Below, piece by piece: positions 19,842 to 27,796 of a DNA stretch of 64,000 nucleotides. Positions within the stretch are counted from its first letter, which is position 1, and each line of letters starts with the position of its first letter. The position numbers were made by a program, and so were the translations under genes. The DNA is from CAWCAL01 sp963695075 (GTDB lineage Bacteria; Actinomycetota; Acidimicrobiia; Acidimicrobiales; CAWCAL01): positions 722,334-786,333 of the forward strand of contig CAVOFR010000003.1 in the NCBI GenBank assembly GCA_963695075.1, written 5' to 3'. Under the pieces are notes generated by a model. The model was not told the DNA's origin and did no database searches. It saw nothing but the letters and a program-made list of their open reading frames with translations.

Positions 19842-20746
19842 CCTCATCTGTCCCGAGTCAAGCTCTCTCACTCAGTTTGCCGGCCCCTGAGAGCTTGAGG
19901 GTTCGGGGATGGGCGGCCTCGTCGAGGTAGGCAGCGGCCGGTCGCCACTGGATGGATCGTTCCCGGGTGAAGTGAACACCGTCGACGTTCGGGACGTCGA
20001 CTTGTCCGCTGATGCGAGAGACTGTGCCCGTCGAGGTCGTGCTGAATCGAGATCGACTTGATCGGCCTCACTTGCCGAGGTTCTCACAGGAATCGGCGAA
20101 GCCTCATGCGGCTCCAGGACGACCCCTCCGCGGTCGCGTGGGACTACGAGAGCGCGTACAGGTCACGCGAAGTCATCAAGACCGCGCGCGGTCATCGCCA
20201 CCGCGTCACACGGCACAGCGACACTTCGGGGATCGATCACGACTCCCCCAGTCGCGGACGGTCCAGGAAGTGACCTCATGCTCACACGAAGCCCGAACCG
20301 CAGCGGCTCAGCAACGACGAGTCGCTATTGGGCTCGTTCTCACCGCCATCGCGGCCACAGGCACGGTCAGACTGCGGTCCCGAACTCAGCCTCTCACGCC
20401 GCATTCCCCTCCGGCCCGAGCCGCAGTCGACACACCATGATCATGACCACCACGACCTTTGCCTCCGACATGACCGCGCCCACGCGGCGAGAGGCGACCG
20501 GACGATCCCGCTCGAGTCGAGCGGAGTCGTGCTTCGAAGCGACCGTTGCGCCCGGTGGCCGGCGAATCGACCGAGACGCATGATCTACGCCGCCGCGGTG
20601 ACCGCTGCAAGGCGGGCGGCTCATCGCCGCAGACACCAACCCCGCCTGGCAACTCGTCCCCAACGTCGATCGGTCATGCGGTTCTTCCGAAAACCGAAAC
20701 GACAGATGCGGCGTTCTCGTCCGACCACCGACACCGGGAGCAGCCG
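19842..20746. other. long stretch with no confident gene
   Basis: About 900 bases. Two very short frames, 20106-20273 and 20270-20440, overlap by 4 bases (GTGA). The second would encode 56 residues with one hydrophobic segment (RRVAIGLVLTAIAATGTVRL), but neither has homology I recognise. Other frames look like shadows. The promoter of the next Usp gene is presumably here; its ribosome site GGGAG is visible just before 20747. Confidence 0.4.
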
Positions 20747-21151
20747 ATGAAGCGGTTCCAGAACATCTTGCTCGCCGATCAGTGCACGACGGCTGCACCC
20801 GTCCCGGCCACAGCACACGAAGCCGCGGCACTCGCCCAGGCCAACAACGCCAAGCTCACGCTCCACAGCGTCGTGCCCAACCCGCCGCGGGCCCAACACA
20901 TGCTGCGTCTAGGTGCCCACATGGAGGCCGTCTCCGGGCTCCTCGCGGCAGAACGCACCGCGCGTCTGATCTCACTCGCGGAAACCCTCGACATTGCTGA
21001 TATTGGCGTCGACGTCGCGGTCGGATCGCCGCCCCACGAGATCGTGCGCCGAGTCATTCACGCCGGGCATGACCTCGTCATCATCCTCACCGACGGCTCC
21101 GAGGCATCGGCGGCCACGGCACGCCTCGACTCGGTCGGTTCCACACAATGA
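20747..21151 (+). CDS. single-domain, truncated universal stress protein
   Basis: 134 residues from ATG 20747 (MKRFQNILLADQ). It matches the N-terminal half of the two longer Usp proteins in this window (opening KRFQNIL, VAVGSPPHEIVRRVIHAGHDLVII) and stops where their first domain ends. It has neither the second domain nor the G-x2-G ATP loop. Its stop overlaps the carbonic anhydrase start by 4 bases, so the two are translationally coupled. Confidence 0.75.
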   Translation: MKRFQNILLADQCTTAAPVPATAHEAAALAQANNAKLTLHSVVPNPPRAQHMLRLGAHMEAVSGLLAAERTARLISLAETLDIADIGVDVAVGSPPHEIVRRVIHAGHDLVIILTDGSEASAATARLDSVGSTQ

Positions 21152-21717
21152 CCACACGCAACCAGACGGCGGGCGTGCCCGATGCGTTCAACCCCCACAC
21201 CGATAAGCTTCTCGCCCGCAACGCCAACTACGCCAAGAACTTCCACGACAACCGACTCCAGGTCCAACCGGCCAGGAACCTCGCAATCATCACCTGCATG
21301 GACTCACGCATCGACACCTTCGCCATCCTCGGACTCGACGACGGCGACGCCCACATCATCCGCAACGCCGGCGGAGTCATCACCGACGACGTCATCCGCT
21401 CACTGTGCCTTTCGCAGCGCTTCCTCGGCACCCGCGAGGTCATCCTCATCCACCACACCGACTGTGGACTCCAGCAGGTCGACGAAGCCACGTTCCGCAC
21501 CGAACTCGAGACCGAACTCGGTATCAAACCATGGTGGTCGCTCGAGACCTTCACCGACCCCTACGACGATGTCCGACAGTCCATCCAGCGGCTCTACATG
21601 ACACCGTTCATACCGCACAAGATCCACATCCGCGGGTTCGTCTACGACGTCACCGACGGCCTCCTCCACGAAATCCGCCTCAGCCACCAGGCAGCGACGC
21701 CGAGCCCCGGCCCATAG
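21148..21717 (+). CDS. beta-class carbonic anhydrase
   Basis: 189 residues from ATG 21148. Zinc and catalytic residues are in place: Cys50, Asp52 and Arg54 in ITCMDSRID, then His103 and Cys106 in HHTDCGL. IRNAGGVITDDVIRSL is a family hallmark. It interconverts CO2 and bicarbonate in the cytoplasm. Coupling to a Usp gene, in a block full of cation/proton antiporters, suggests a part in pH homeostasis. Confidence 0.93.
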   Translation: MTTRNQTAGVPDAFNPHTDKLLARNANYAKNFHDNRLQVQPARNLAIITCMDSRIDTFAILGLDDGDAHIIRNAGGVITDDVIRSLCLSQRFLGTREVILIHHTDCGLQQVDEATFRTELETELGIKPWWSLETFTDPYDDVRQSIQRLYMTPFIPHKIHIRGFVYDVTDGLLHEIRLSHQAATPSPGP

Positions 21718-22544
21718 GCACGGATGAACCCCACGGACCTTCGTCGCAGTCCGACCTCAGCCGCCGCGACTCACCACGCCATTGGCCACCCGCACCGACT
21801 CCGTCGCTGCGCTCCCACGTCTCCAGCCGGATGCCGCCCGACGCGATCGGCCGTCGTCGGGTGCGTCTGGCTCCCGGCCGCGAGGCGCTGCCCCTGCCAC
21901 CCACAGTGACCCCGTTCAGCATCCCGGGGGACATCAGCCGGTGTCAATGCCAGGCTGCCAAGAGCGAGTCAGCCGATTGGTAGTCAGGTCGTGGTCAACG
22001 GTCAGTCCCGACCGGACCTCTCCGCCGCGGGACTCAACTCCTCGCTCTCGGCATCGCGCGGATATCGCGGGGACGCTCATGGTTACGGCGGTTCATCGTC
22101 GTCCGGATCGTTGGGACTATTTGGTCTTCGTCCGTCGGCGTCTGCTCTGATCCGGGGTCGGATCGTTCACACGGCGGAGGTCGTGAGATCAAGTCTCGCA
22201 TCGCCGACGTTGCGCCCCTCCGAATAGCGGCCTTCTCGGCGGCCACTCTGTCGCATTCGGGAGGGATCCATGGCGCCATATCGAGCGGAGCCTCGACGGT
22301 CGATGTGTCGTCACGCCGAAGCAGGGGTCGGCTGAACCCCGGCCGATACGAGACCGTCGGCCCTGGATGTCAGCGCTACGGCCACACACGACAGCATCCC
22401 ATCTCGACCCGGTAGCGGCAGCTCGAGCCGATTCACGAAACCACCGAAGCGCCCGTCGCCTCCGGCGGCGCCGGCGAGCCTTCAGCCCGCCCGCCGATCT
22501 GCCAGATTCACCACCTACTCATTCCAGGGAAATCGCCGAGACAC
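21718..22544. other. non-coding or decayed stretch left of the excisionase
   Basis: About 830 bases with only short, uninformative frames on both strands. No recognisable domain, tRNA or transposase remnant. It ends at the perfect hairpin at 22545 that precedes the integration module. It may be decayed DNA of an integrated element. Confidence 0.4.
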
Positions 22545-22572
22545 AACTGCAGGTCCTGCCGGACCTGCAGTT
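22545..22572. repeat. perfect 12-bp hairpin beside integration module
   Basis: Left arm AACTGCAGGTCC (22545-22556) pairs exactly with GGACCTGCAGTT (22561-22572) across a TGCC loop. It lies 1 base from a CGGTAGGTGGC repeat also found inverted at 22998-23008. It could be a terminator, an operator of the excisionase or part of an attachment site. The sequence alone does not decide. Confidence 0.75.
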
Positions 22573-22573
22573 T

Positions 22574-22584
22574 CGGTAGGTGGC
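22574..22584 (+). repeat. CGGTAGGTGGC repeat, candidate arm-type site
   Basis: The 11-bp sequence CGGTAGGTGGC occurs here and, in inverted orientation, at 22998-23008. Related CGGTAG elements occur at 22978-22986 and three times at 24157-24190. The set surrounds the xis and int genes. Confidence 0.55.
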
Positions 22585-22614
22585 ACCCATTGAAATGCGA
22601 CGGTGCTCGGCCGC

Positions 22615-22660
22615 GTCAAGGTCGTTCGTCCTCGCTGCGCTCCGGGCGCTCCACCTTGAC
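22615..22660. promoter_or_regulatory. inverted repeat in leader of excisionase gene
   Basis: GTCAAGGT (22615-22622) and ACCTTGAC (22653-22660) are perfect inverted arms enclosing a further GC-rich fold (GCGC-x5-GCGC). It lies about 110 bases before the xis start. Possible leader structure or operator; untested. Confidence 0.35.
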
Positions 22661-22772
22661 CCCGCCTCCGCTCCGACGAGTGCCGCGGCTACGTCCTCCG
22701 GCTTCGCCGGTGCACTTCGTCCGACGCCATGTCCCTGGGTTGCACAGAAGCCAACCCACGAGGGAGAACCGC

Positions 22773-23018
22773 ATGAGACGGACACTCGACCAGTACCCGG
22801 AGCTGTTGACGATCGAAGAGGCAGCTGAATACCTGCGCATCAGCCGCGCCACCGGCTACCAGCTCGCTCGCCAGTACCGCATCACCGACGGCGCAGACGG
22901 CCTTCCGGTCGTCCAGCTCGGCCGCTGCCTTCGCGTCCCGAGACGCGACCTCGCCCGACTCCTGAGCCCGAGATCATCACCTACCGCCCGACCTGTCGCC
23001 ACCTACCGTTCGACCTGA
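22773..23018 (+). CDS. excisionase / AlpA-like helix-turn-helix protein
   Basis: 81 residues from ATG 22773 with ribosome site AGGGAG 8 bases upstream. The HTH_17 fold is clear: LLTIEEAAEYLRISRATGYQLARQYR, then a wing VVQLGRCLRVPRRDLARLL. Such proteins bind DNA and steer an adjacent integrase toward excision. It converges on the integrase, and the 3' ends overlap by 16 bases, an arrangement seen in actinobacterial integrative elements. The 3' end carries two CACCTACCG-type repeats. Confidence 0.8.
   Translation: MRRTLDQYPELLTIEEAAEYLRISRATGYQLARQYRITDGADGLPVVQLGRCLRVPRRDLARLLSPRSSPTARPVATYRST
22978..23008 (-). repeat. two CACCTACCG repeats at the xis/int 3' junction
   Basis: CACCTACCG at 22978-22986 and GCCACCTACCG at 22998-23008 are direct repeats of each other and the complement of the CGGTAGGTG element at 22574. 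They lie inside the end of xis, and the second overlaps the int end. Candidate binding sites for the recombinase arm domain or for Xis. Confidence 0.5.
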
Positions 23019-24106
23019 TCGCCATCGAGCACAGCAGCCAGCGTCTCCGCGATGGCGGAGTCCAGGCCGTCGAGAGCATGGGCATAGGTCCGCATCGTGG
23101 TGGTCGCGTCGGCATGTCCGAGGCGCGTCGCGACCGACTGGACATTGTGGCCGCCGGCGATGGCGTGCGTCGCCGACCAGTGCCGCAGATCGTGCAGCCG
23201 CCACTTCGGATCGATACCGGCCAACTTCCTGGTGCGCCTCCACCACCAACCGATCCGATCGGGGCTCGGAGGATGCTCGTCCTCACCGAAGATCCATGGC
23301 GACCGCTCAGCGCTCTCGGATCGAACGGCCTCGAGAAGCGACAGCGTGTGCTCATCGAGCGACAGGACCCGCCGCTCCCCCGTCTTGGTCGGCGTCACCT
23401 CCACTCGAGCGGGATCATCGCTCGCCATCGAGCGATCGATCGTGATGCTCTGGTCGATGACCAGGCGGCCGTCAGCGACATGGTCCCAGCGCAGCGCGGC
23501 CAACTCGCCGCGCCGGGCGCCGGCGACCGCCGCCAACCTCAGAGCGAGCGGGACAGACGGGTGCACAGCCTCGGCGGCTGCGAGCACCCGGGCCACCTCG
23601 TCGACCGTCATCACCCCTCTCGGTGTCCTCCGGCGTCGCTCGAGCTTGGCCACCGCTACGGGATTGCTCGTGATCAGCTCCCATCGAACGGCCTGACCGA
23701 CCGCGGCTCGCAGCAACGTGTGAAGGTTCCGGATCTGCGCCTCGCCGACGCCCGCCTTGTGCATGCGTAGATGCCACCGGTCGACCTCCGACACGCTCAG
23801 CCGGCTCAACGCCTTCTCGGCGATCGAATCGGACTTGATCCGCTCGGCACGACTGGCATAGTCACGCCTCGAGGACGCCGACCAGGTCGGGGACTTGTGA
23901 TCGAGGTACTCGTCGAGCAGCTCCGCGACCGTCAGCTTGCCCGAGCGCGGCGCAGGTCGGGCCGCGAGCTCTGCTGCCAGGCGCTCGGCATCACGCTTGC
24001 CACCGCGCACCGACCGCGACGCCTGAACCGGCTTGCCCTCGTCGTCGTATCCGACGAAGACCCGCACCTCCCAGTAGCCCGGTCTCTTCTCCCTGATCGA
24101 CGCCAC
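23003..24106 (-). CDS. tyrosine-type site-specific integrase
   Basis: 367 residues from ATG 24106. An N-terminal arm-binding domain (ASIREKRPGYWEVRVFVGYD) is followed by a SAM-like core-binding domain (about 58-150). The catalytic domain has Arg198 (GARRGEL), His305 and Arg308 (LHDLRHW), His331 (RLGHADA) and the nucleophile Tyr341 (RTYAHAL), so it appears active. It is phage/ICE-type and catalyses integration at an att site. No tRNA gene is seen beside it. Upstream DNA (24107-24240) holds phased repeats. Confidence 0.92.
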   Translation of the reverse strand: MASIREKRPGYWEVRVFVGYDDEGKPVQASRSVRGGKRDAERLAAELAARPAPRSGKLTVAELLDEYLDHKSPTWSASSRRDYASRAERIKSDSIAEKALSRLSVSEVDRWHLRMHKAGVGEAQIRNLHTLLRAAVGQAVRWELITSNPVAVAKLERRRRTPRGVMTVDEVARVLAAAEAVHPSVPLALRLAAVAGARRGELAALRWDHVADGRLVIDQSITIDRSMASDDPARVEVTPTKTGERRVLSLDEHTLSLLEAVRSESAERSPWIFGEDEHPPSPDRIGWWWRRTRKLAGIDPKWRLHDLRHWSATHAIAGGHNVQSVATRLGHADATTTMRTYAHALDGLDSAIAETLAAVLDGDQVER

Positions 24107-24129
24107 GTGTGGGACCGTAGCATCGAAAA

Positions 24130-24149
24130 CTAGGGACAGCTAGGGACAG
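24130..24149. repeat. tandem 10-bp direct repeat upstream of integrase
   Basis: CTAGGGACAG occurs twice without a gap (24130-24139 and 24140-24149), just before the integrase start on its 5' side. Possible operator or arm-type site. Confidence 0.6.
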
Positions 24150-24156
24150 ATCTCAC

Positions 24157-24190
24157 CGGTAGGTCGATCGGTAGGCGCAACGGTAGCTGG
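24157..24190 (+). repeat. three CGGTAG repeats at 12-base spacing
   Basis: CGGTAGGTCG (24157), CGGTAGGCGC (24169) and CGGTAGCTGG (24181) begin exactly 12 bases apart. The core equals the elements at 22574, 22978 and 22998. Regular spacing near the integrase 5' end suggests a protein-binding array (Int arm domain or Xis) and part of an attachment region. Confidence 0.65.
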
Positions 24191-24210
24191 TCGATCAGCA
24201 TCCCCACCAG

Positions 24211-24226
24211 GCAACGAAACCGTTGC
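24211..24226. terminator. short hairpin between integrase and acyl-CoA dehydrogenase
   Basis: GCAACG (24211-24216) pairs with CGTTGC (24221-24226) around AAAC. It lies 17 bases past the dehydrogenase stop on the minus strand. It has no T-run, so it is a weak terminator candidate; it might also be part of an att core. Confidence 0.35.
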
Positions 24227-24242
24227 GCTGACAGGGAAGTTG

Positions 24243-25454
24243 CTACTCGATGCGCATGCCGGACAGCGCTCGGGCGATCACGAGCTGCTGGATCTGCTCG
24301 GTGCCCTCGAAGATGTCCATGATCTTGGCGTCACGGTGCCAGCGCTCGACCGGGTACTCGCGGGTGTAGCCGTATCCGGCCAGGATCTGGATGGCCCGCT
24401 CGGTGGCCCATACGGCCGTACGCCCGGCCTTGAGCTTGGACATGGAACCCTCGGCGTTCTCGAAGGTGCCGTTCTTGCCCAGCCAGGCGGCCCGGTGGAC
24501 GAGCAGGCGGGAGGCGTCGATCTCGGTTGCCATGTCGGCGAGCATGAAAGCGATCGCCTGGTTCTCGATGATCGGCTTGCCGAACGCGGTCCGCTCCTTG
24601 GCGTAGTCGGTCGCGTACTCGAGCGCGGCCCGAGCGATACCGACGGCCATGGCCGCCACGGTGGGGCGCGTCGCCTCGAACGTCTTCATCGCGGCCTGCG
24701 ACGAGGACTTCTTCCCCTCGCGCACCCTGGCCAGGCGCTCGTCGAGCTTCTCCTTGCCTCCGAGCAGACAGCTGCCCGGGATCCGGCAGTCGTCGAGGAC
24801 GACCTCGGCGGTGTGACTGGCCCGGACGCCGTGCTTCTTGTACTTCTGACCCTGGGCCAGGCCCTCGGTGCCGGGCGGTACGACGAAGCTGGCGTGACCG
24901 CGGGTACCGAGCTCGGGATCGACGACGGCGACGACGACGTGGACGTCGGCGATACCGCCGTTGGTGGCCCATGCCTTCGTGCCGTTGAGGACCCACTCGT
25001 CCTTGGCCTCGTCGTACACGGCGCGGGTGCGGATGCCGCCCACGTCGGAGCCGGCGTCCGGCTCGCTCACGCAGAACGCGCCGAGCTTCACGTCGTCGGC
25101 GGTGCCGTAGCACTGCGGCACCCACTCCATGGTCTGCTCGGGCGTGCCGTTGGCGAGGATGCCGGCCGCGGCCAGCCCGGTACTGAAGATGGACAGGCCG
25201 ATGCCCGCATCACCCCAGAACAGCTCTTCGATCATCAGAAGGATGCTGAGACCGGTGGGGTCGGCGCCGGTCTCGGCCATGATCTCCCAGCCGTACAGGC
25301 CGATCTTGGCCGCCTCTTCGACGATGGGCCAGGGGAACTCCTCCTTTTCGTCCCACTCCTCACCGGCCGGGCGTACGACACCCTCGGCGAAGTCGTGGAC
25401 CCATTTCTGGAGCTGGAGCTGGTCTTCGTTGAGCGCTAGGGAAAAGTCCGACAT
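24243..25454 (-). CDS. acyl-CoA dehydrogenase
   Basis: 403 residues from ATG 25454. N-terminal helical domain, then the FAD/substrate loop AFCVSEPDAGSDVGGIRTRA, and in the C-terminal domain KERTAFGKPIIENQAIAFMLADMAT, LAGYGYTREYPVERWHRDAKIMDIFEGTEQIQ, which carries the usual catalytic Glu (FEGTEQ). It oxidises an acyl-CoA at C2-C3 and passes electrons to ETF. The chain length is not predictable. A 16-bp palindrome upstream is a likely TetR-type operator. It is the first gene right of the integrase and looks like core chromosome. Confidence 0.93.
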   Translation of the reverse strand: MSDFSLALNEDQLQLQKWVHDFAEGVVRPAGEEWDEKEEFPWPIVEEAAKIGLYGWEIMAETGADPTGLSILLMIEELFWGDAGIGLSIFSTGLAAAGILANGTPEQTMEWVPQCYGTADDVKLGAFCVSEPDAGSDVGGIRTRAVYDEAKDEWVLNGTKAWATNGGIADVHVVVAVVDPELGTRGHASFVVPPGTEGLAQGQKYKKHGVRASHTAEVVLDDCRIPGSCLLGGKEKLDERLARVREGKKSSSQAAMKTFEATRPTVAAMAVGIARAALEYATDYAKERTAFGKPIIENQAIAFMLADMATEIDASRLLVHRAAWLGKNGTFENAEGSMSKLKAGRTAVWATERAIQILAGYGYTREYPVERWHRDAKIMDIFEGTEQIQQLVIARALSGMRIE

Positions 25455-25533
25455 GGTGCCTCGCTTCGGTCGCGTTGGGATGCTCGCTCTGGCGCGGTGC
25501 GGATCCGGGTCGCACGGGGAGCTCGGTCCGTAA

Positions 25534-25549
25534 GTTACCGTCCGGTAAC
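25534..25549. promoter_or_regulatory. TetR-type operator palindrome upstream of acyl-CoA dehydrogenase
   Basis: GTTACCGTCCGGTAAC is a perfect palindrome apart from its central TC, 80 bases before the dehydrogenase start. TetR-family regulators of fatty-acid genes often bind such TTACCG-x2-CGGTAA sites. No regulator gene is adjacent. Confidence 0.65.
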
Positions 25550-25611
25550 CAGCCTAGATCAGTCCCGACGCTCGATGCAACGACACGGGCGCCCGGCGCC
25601 GGGCCGGCCCT

Positions 25612-26094
25612 CTACCGAGCGGTGGCGCGAGCCGATCCGGTGCTGCTCGTACCGTCCCAGCTGCTCAGCGCACACAGGACCTCGCGATCGTCCACCGCCT
25701 CCCAGCTCTCGGCGGTGGGGGTGATCACCATGAAGTCGTACAGCGAGGTCTCGTAGCGCTCGCCGACGAAGGGTTCGAACACGTTGTAGCAGCCGGAGCT
25801 GGCCTGGTCGTCGATGTCGTCGGGGTACTCGGCGCCCACCAGGTTGAACGCGTGGTAGATCTCGAGATCGTGCGGCTCGTCGCAGGGCACGGCCTCGACC
25901 GATTCGATGGTGCCTTCCCCGGGGTCGACCATGCAGTCACCGAGCCGGATGCGGAACGCGCCGACGTCGCCGGCCTCGGTGATCTCGCCGCTCTCGTCGC
26001 GGGTCGTGTCGTCGTCGAAGGCAAGGCCGGTCATCCCGGCTCCCACCAGTCCCAATCCGGCCACGCCGGTTCCGATCCATCGTACGACGGACAT
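25612..26094 (-). CDS. septum-formation-domain membrane protein
   Basis: 160 residues from ATG 26094. One N-terminal helix (GTGVAGLGLVGAGMTGLAF) anchors an exported domain with the septum_form pattern: LGDCMVDPGEGTIESVEAVPCDEPHDLEIYHAF, a Cys pair, FEPFVGERYETSLYDFMVITPT and VLCALSSWDG. The same domain closes the protease at 51981 (CLEDFEPFVGRDYW). The domain name comes from an association with actinobacterial septation, but biochemistry is unknown. Confidence 0.75.
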   Translation of the reverse strand: MSVVRWIGTGVAGLGLVGAGMTGLAFDDDTTRDESGEITEAGDVGAFRIRLGDCMVDPGEGTIESVEAVPCDEPHDLEIYHAFNLVGAEYPDDIDDQASSGCYNVFEPFVGERYETSLYDFMVITPTAESWEAVDDREVLCALSSWDGTSSTGSARATAR

Positions 26095-26190
26095 TCGTCC
26101 TCACCTCGTTCTGAGATCCGAGTTGGCTATCGTCTCGATCTCGAACGGGCTTGATGGGTAGAGAGGCCTACGCTCGCGGCAGACGCTTCG

Positions 26191-26315
26191 CCGAAATCTG
26201 GTCCCAGAGCGTCGCCCTCCGACGCCACGTTCAGGTAGTTCGTGTCCCGCCCGGTGTGCCGACGAACGGGGTTGGAGCAACCGTCGTTTCCCGACGGTGA
26301 GGGACCAGATTTCGG
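26191..26315. repeat. inverted pair of the 24-bp CCGAAATCTGG repeat
   Basis: A 24-base element starting CCGAAATCTGGTCCC occupies 26191-26214 and its near-complement (ending GGGACCAGATTTCGG) 26292-26315, as a wide inverted repeat in the 260-base gap between the septum-domain gene and cysS. The same element recurs at 36300, 36338 and 51892. Nothing else is recognisable in this gap. Confidence 0.75.
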
Positions 26316-26353
26316 TGGGGGGCGGTGGGGCGGAAACGGCTGGGCTCGGAGCG

Positions 26354-27709
26354 CTACGACCGGCGAACCACCGTGCCCTCGGCGGTGTCCTCGACGATCC
26401 ATCCCTCGCCTTCGAGCCGGTCGCGCAGCGCGTCGGCTCGGGCCCAGTCCTTGTCGGCGCGCGCCTGATCGCGATCGGCGGCCAGCGCCCGGACATCGTC
26501 GGGCACCGAGCTCTGCTCCCCGTGCAGCTCGAGGCCGACCGCGGTGGTGATCTCACCCACGGCGGCCCACAGGGCGGCCGCCTGCTCACGGTCACCCTCG
26601 TCGAGCAGGCTGTTCACCCGCTTGGCCAGTGTGAACAGCAGATCGACGACGGCCGGGGTGTCGAGATCGTCGTCCATCCGATCCCGCAGCCGCTCGATCG
26701 CTTCCTCGTCGGCCGCCACGACTGGGAGATCCGCACAGCGCCGGGCCAGCGCGTCGAGTCGTCCGAGGGCGCTCGACGCACCGTCGGTCGTGCGCGGGGT
26801 GACCTCGATCGGCGACCGGTAGTGGGCCTGGAGGACAAGCAGGCGGTAGGCCCGGGGATCGGTCTTCTCGATCAGATCGACCAGCGTCGTGAAGTTGCCG
26901 AGGGACTTCGACATCTTCTCGCCGCTCACCTCGACGAAGCCGTTGTGGACCCAGTGTGCGGCGAACGCCCGGCCGGAAGCGACCGCCTGGGCCCGCTCGT
27001 TCTCGTGGTGGGGAAACGCGAGATCCTGTCCCCCACCGTGGATGTCGAACCCCTCGCCGAGGAGATCGAGCGACATCACCACGCACTCGGTGTGCCAACC
27101 TGGTCGACCCCGACCCCACGGGCTGTCCCAAGCCAGCGAGCCGTCGTCGTCGACCTTCTTCCACAGTGCGAAGTCGCCCGGCGACCGCTTCTCGTCGTCG
27201 ACCTCGACCCGAGCCCCGACATGGAGGGTGGCGAGATCCTGGCGGGCGAGCTTGCCGTAGTCGCCCACCTCGTCGACGGCGAAGTAGACGCCGTCGCTCG
27301 TCGTGTAGGCCTTTCCGGCCGCCACGAGCTCGCCGACGAATTCGACCATCCGCTCGATGTACGCCGTGGCGTGGGGATCCTCGGTCGGCGGTTTCACCCC
27401 GATCGCGGTCATGGCATCGACCCACTGCCGCTCGTACTCGTCGACGATCTCCGACTCGGATCGACCCTCGGCACGGGCCCGATCGACGATGTTGTCGTCG
27501 ACGTCGGTGATGTTGGACACGTAGGTGACCTCGACGCCGCACCATTCGAGGTAGCGGCGCAACACGTCGAAGACCAGCGAGAACCGACCGTGCCCGATGT
27601 GGGGCGGGGCGTACACGGTCGGCCCGCACACGTACATGGAGACCCGGCCGGGATCGCGCGGCTCGAAGGGAACCACCTGGCCGACCGCCGTGTCGAAGAG
27701 CCGAAGCAT
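26354..27709 (-). CDS. cysS: cysteinyl-tRNA synthetase
   Basis: 451 residues from ATG 27709 (MLRLFDTAVG); a longer frame upstream is not needed. Class I signatures: zinc ligand Cys28 and HIGH-like HIGH in MYVCGPTVYAPPHIGHGR, VTYVSNITDVDDNIV, second zinc site GWHTEC and FPHHENERAQ, and GEKMSKSLGNF. The C-terminus is the DALR-type anticodon-binding region ending in a short lysine-poor tail. It charges tRNA-Cys. It could be confused with MshC of mycothiol synthesis, but DVDDNIV and the full C-terminal domain fit CysS. Confidence 0.92.
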   Translation of the reverse strand: MLRLFDTAVGQVVPFEPRDPGRVSMYVCGPTVYAPPHIGHGRFSLVFDVLRRYLEWCGVEVTYVSNITDVDDNIVDRARAEGRSESEIVDEYERQWVDAMTAIGVKPPTEDPHATAYIERMVEFVGELVAAGKAYTTSDGVYFAVDEVGDYGKLARQDLATLHVGARVEVDDEKRSPGDFALWKKVDDDGSLAWDSPWGRGRPGWHTECVVMSLDLLGEGFDIHGGGQDLAFPHHENERAQAVASGRAFAAHWVHNGFVEVSGEKMSKSLGNFTTLVDLIEKTDPRAYRLLVLQAHYRSPIEVTPRTTDGASSALGRLDALARRCADLPVVAADEEAIERLRDRMDDDLDTPAVVDLLFTLAKRVNSLLDEGDREQAAALWAAVGEITTAVGLELHGEQSSVPDDVRALAADRDQARADKDWARADALRDRLEGEGWIVEDTAEGTVVRRS

Positions 27710-27796
27710 GGCGCCACCGTACCGTCCTCCCGCCCCCTGACCGTGCACGTTTCGAAGGGGCCGTTCGACCCCTCAAGCGTCGGGCGGAGGGCGCCG

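Noticed and set aside
24107..24242. tRNA gene as integrase target
   Set aside because: No acceptor stem, T-loop or anticodon arm can be drawn in this gap.
26297..27796. N-terminal 500 residues of a long frame ending in the GGDEF protein
   Set aside because: It is the antisense shadow of cysS; the GGDEF protein starts at ATG 27797.
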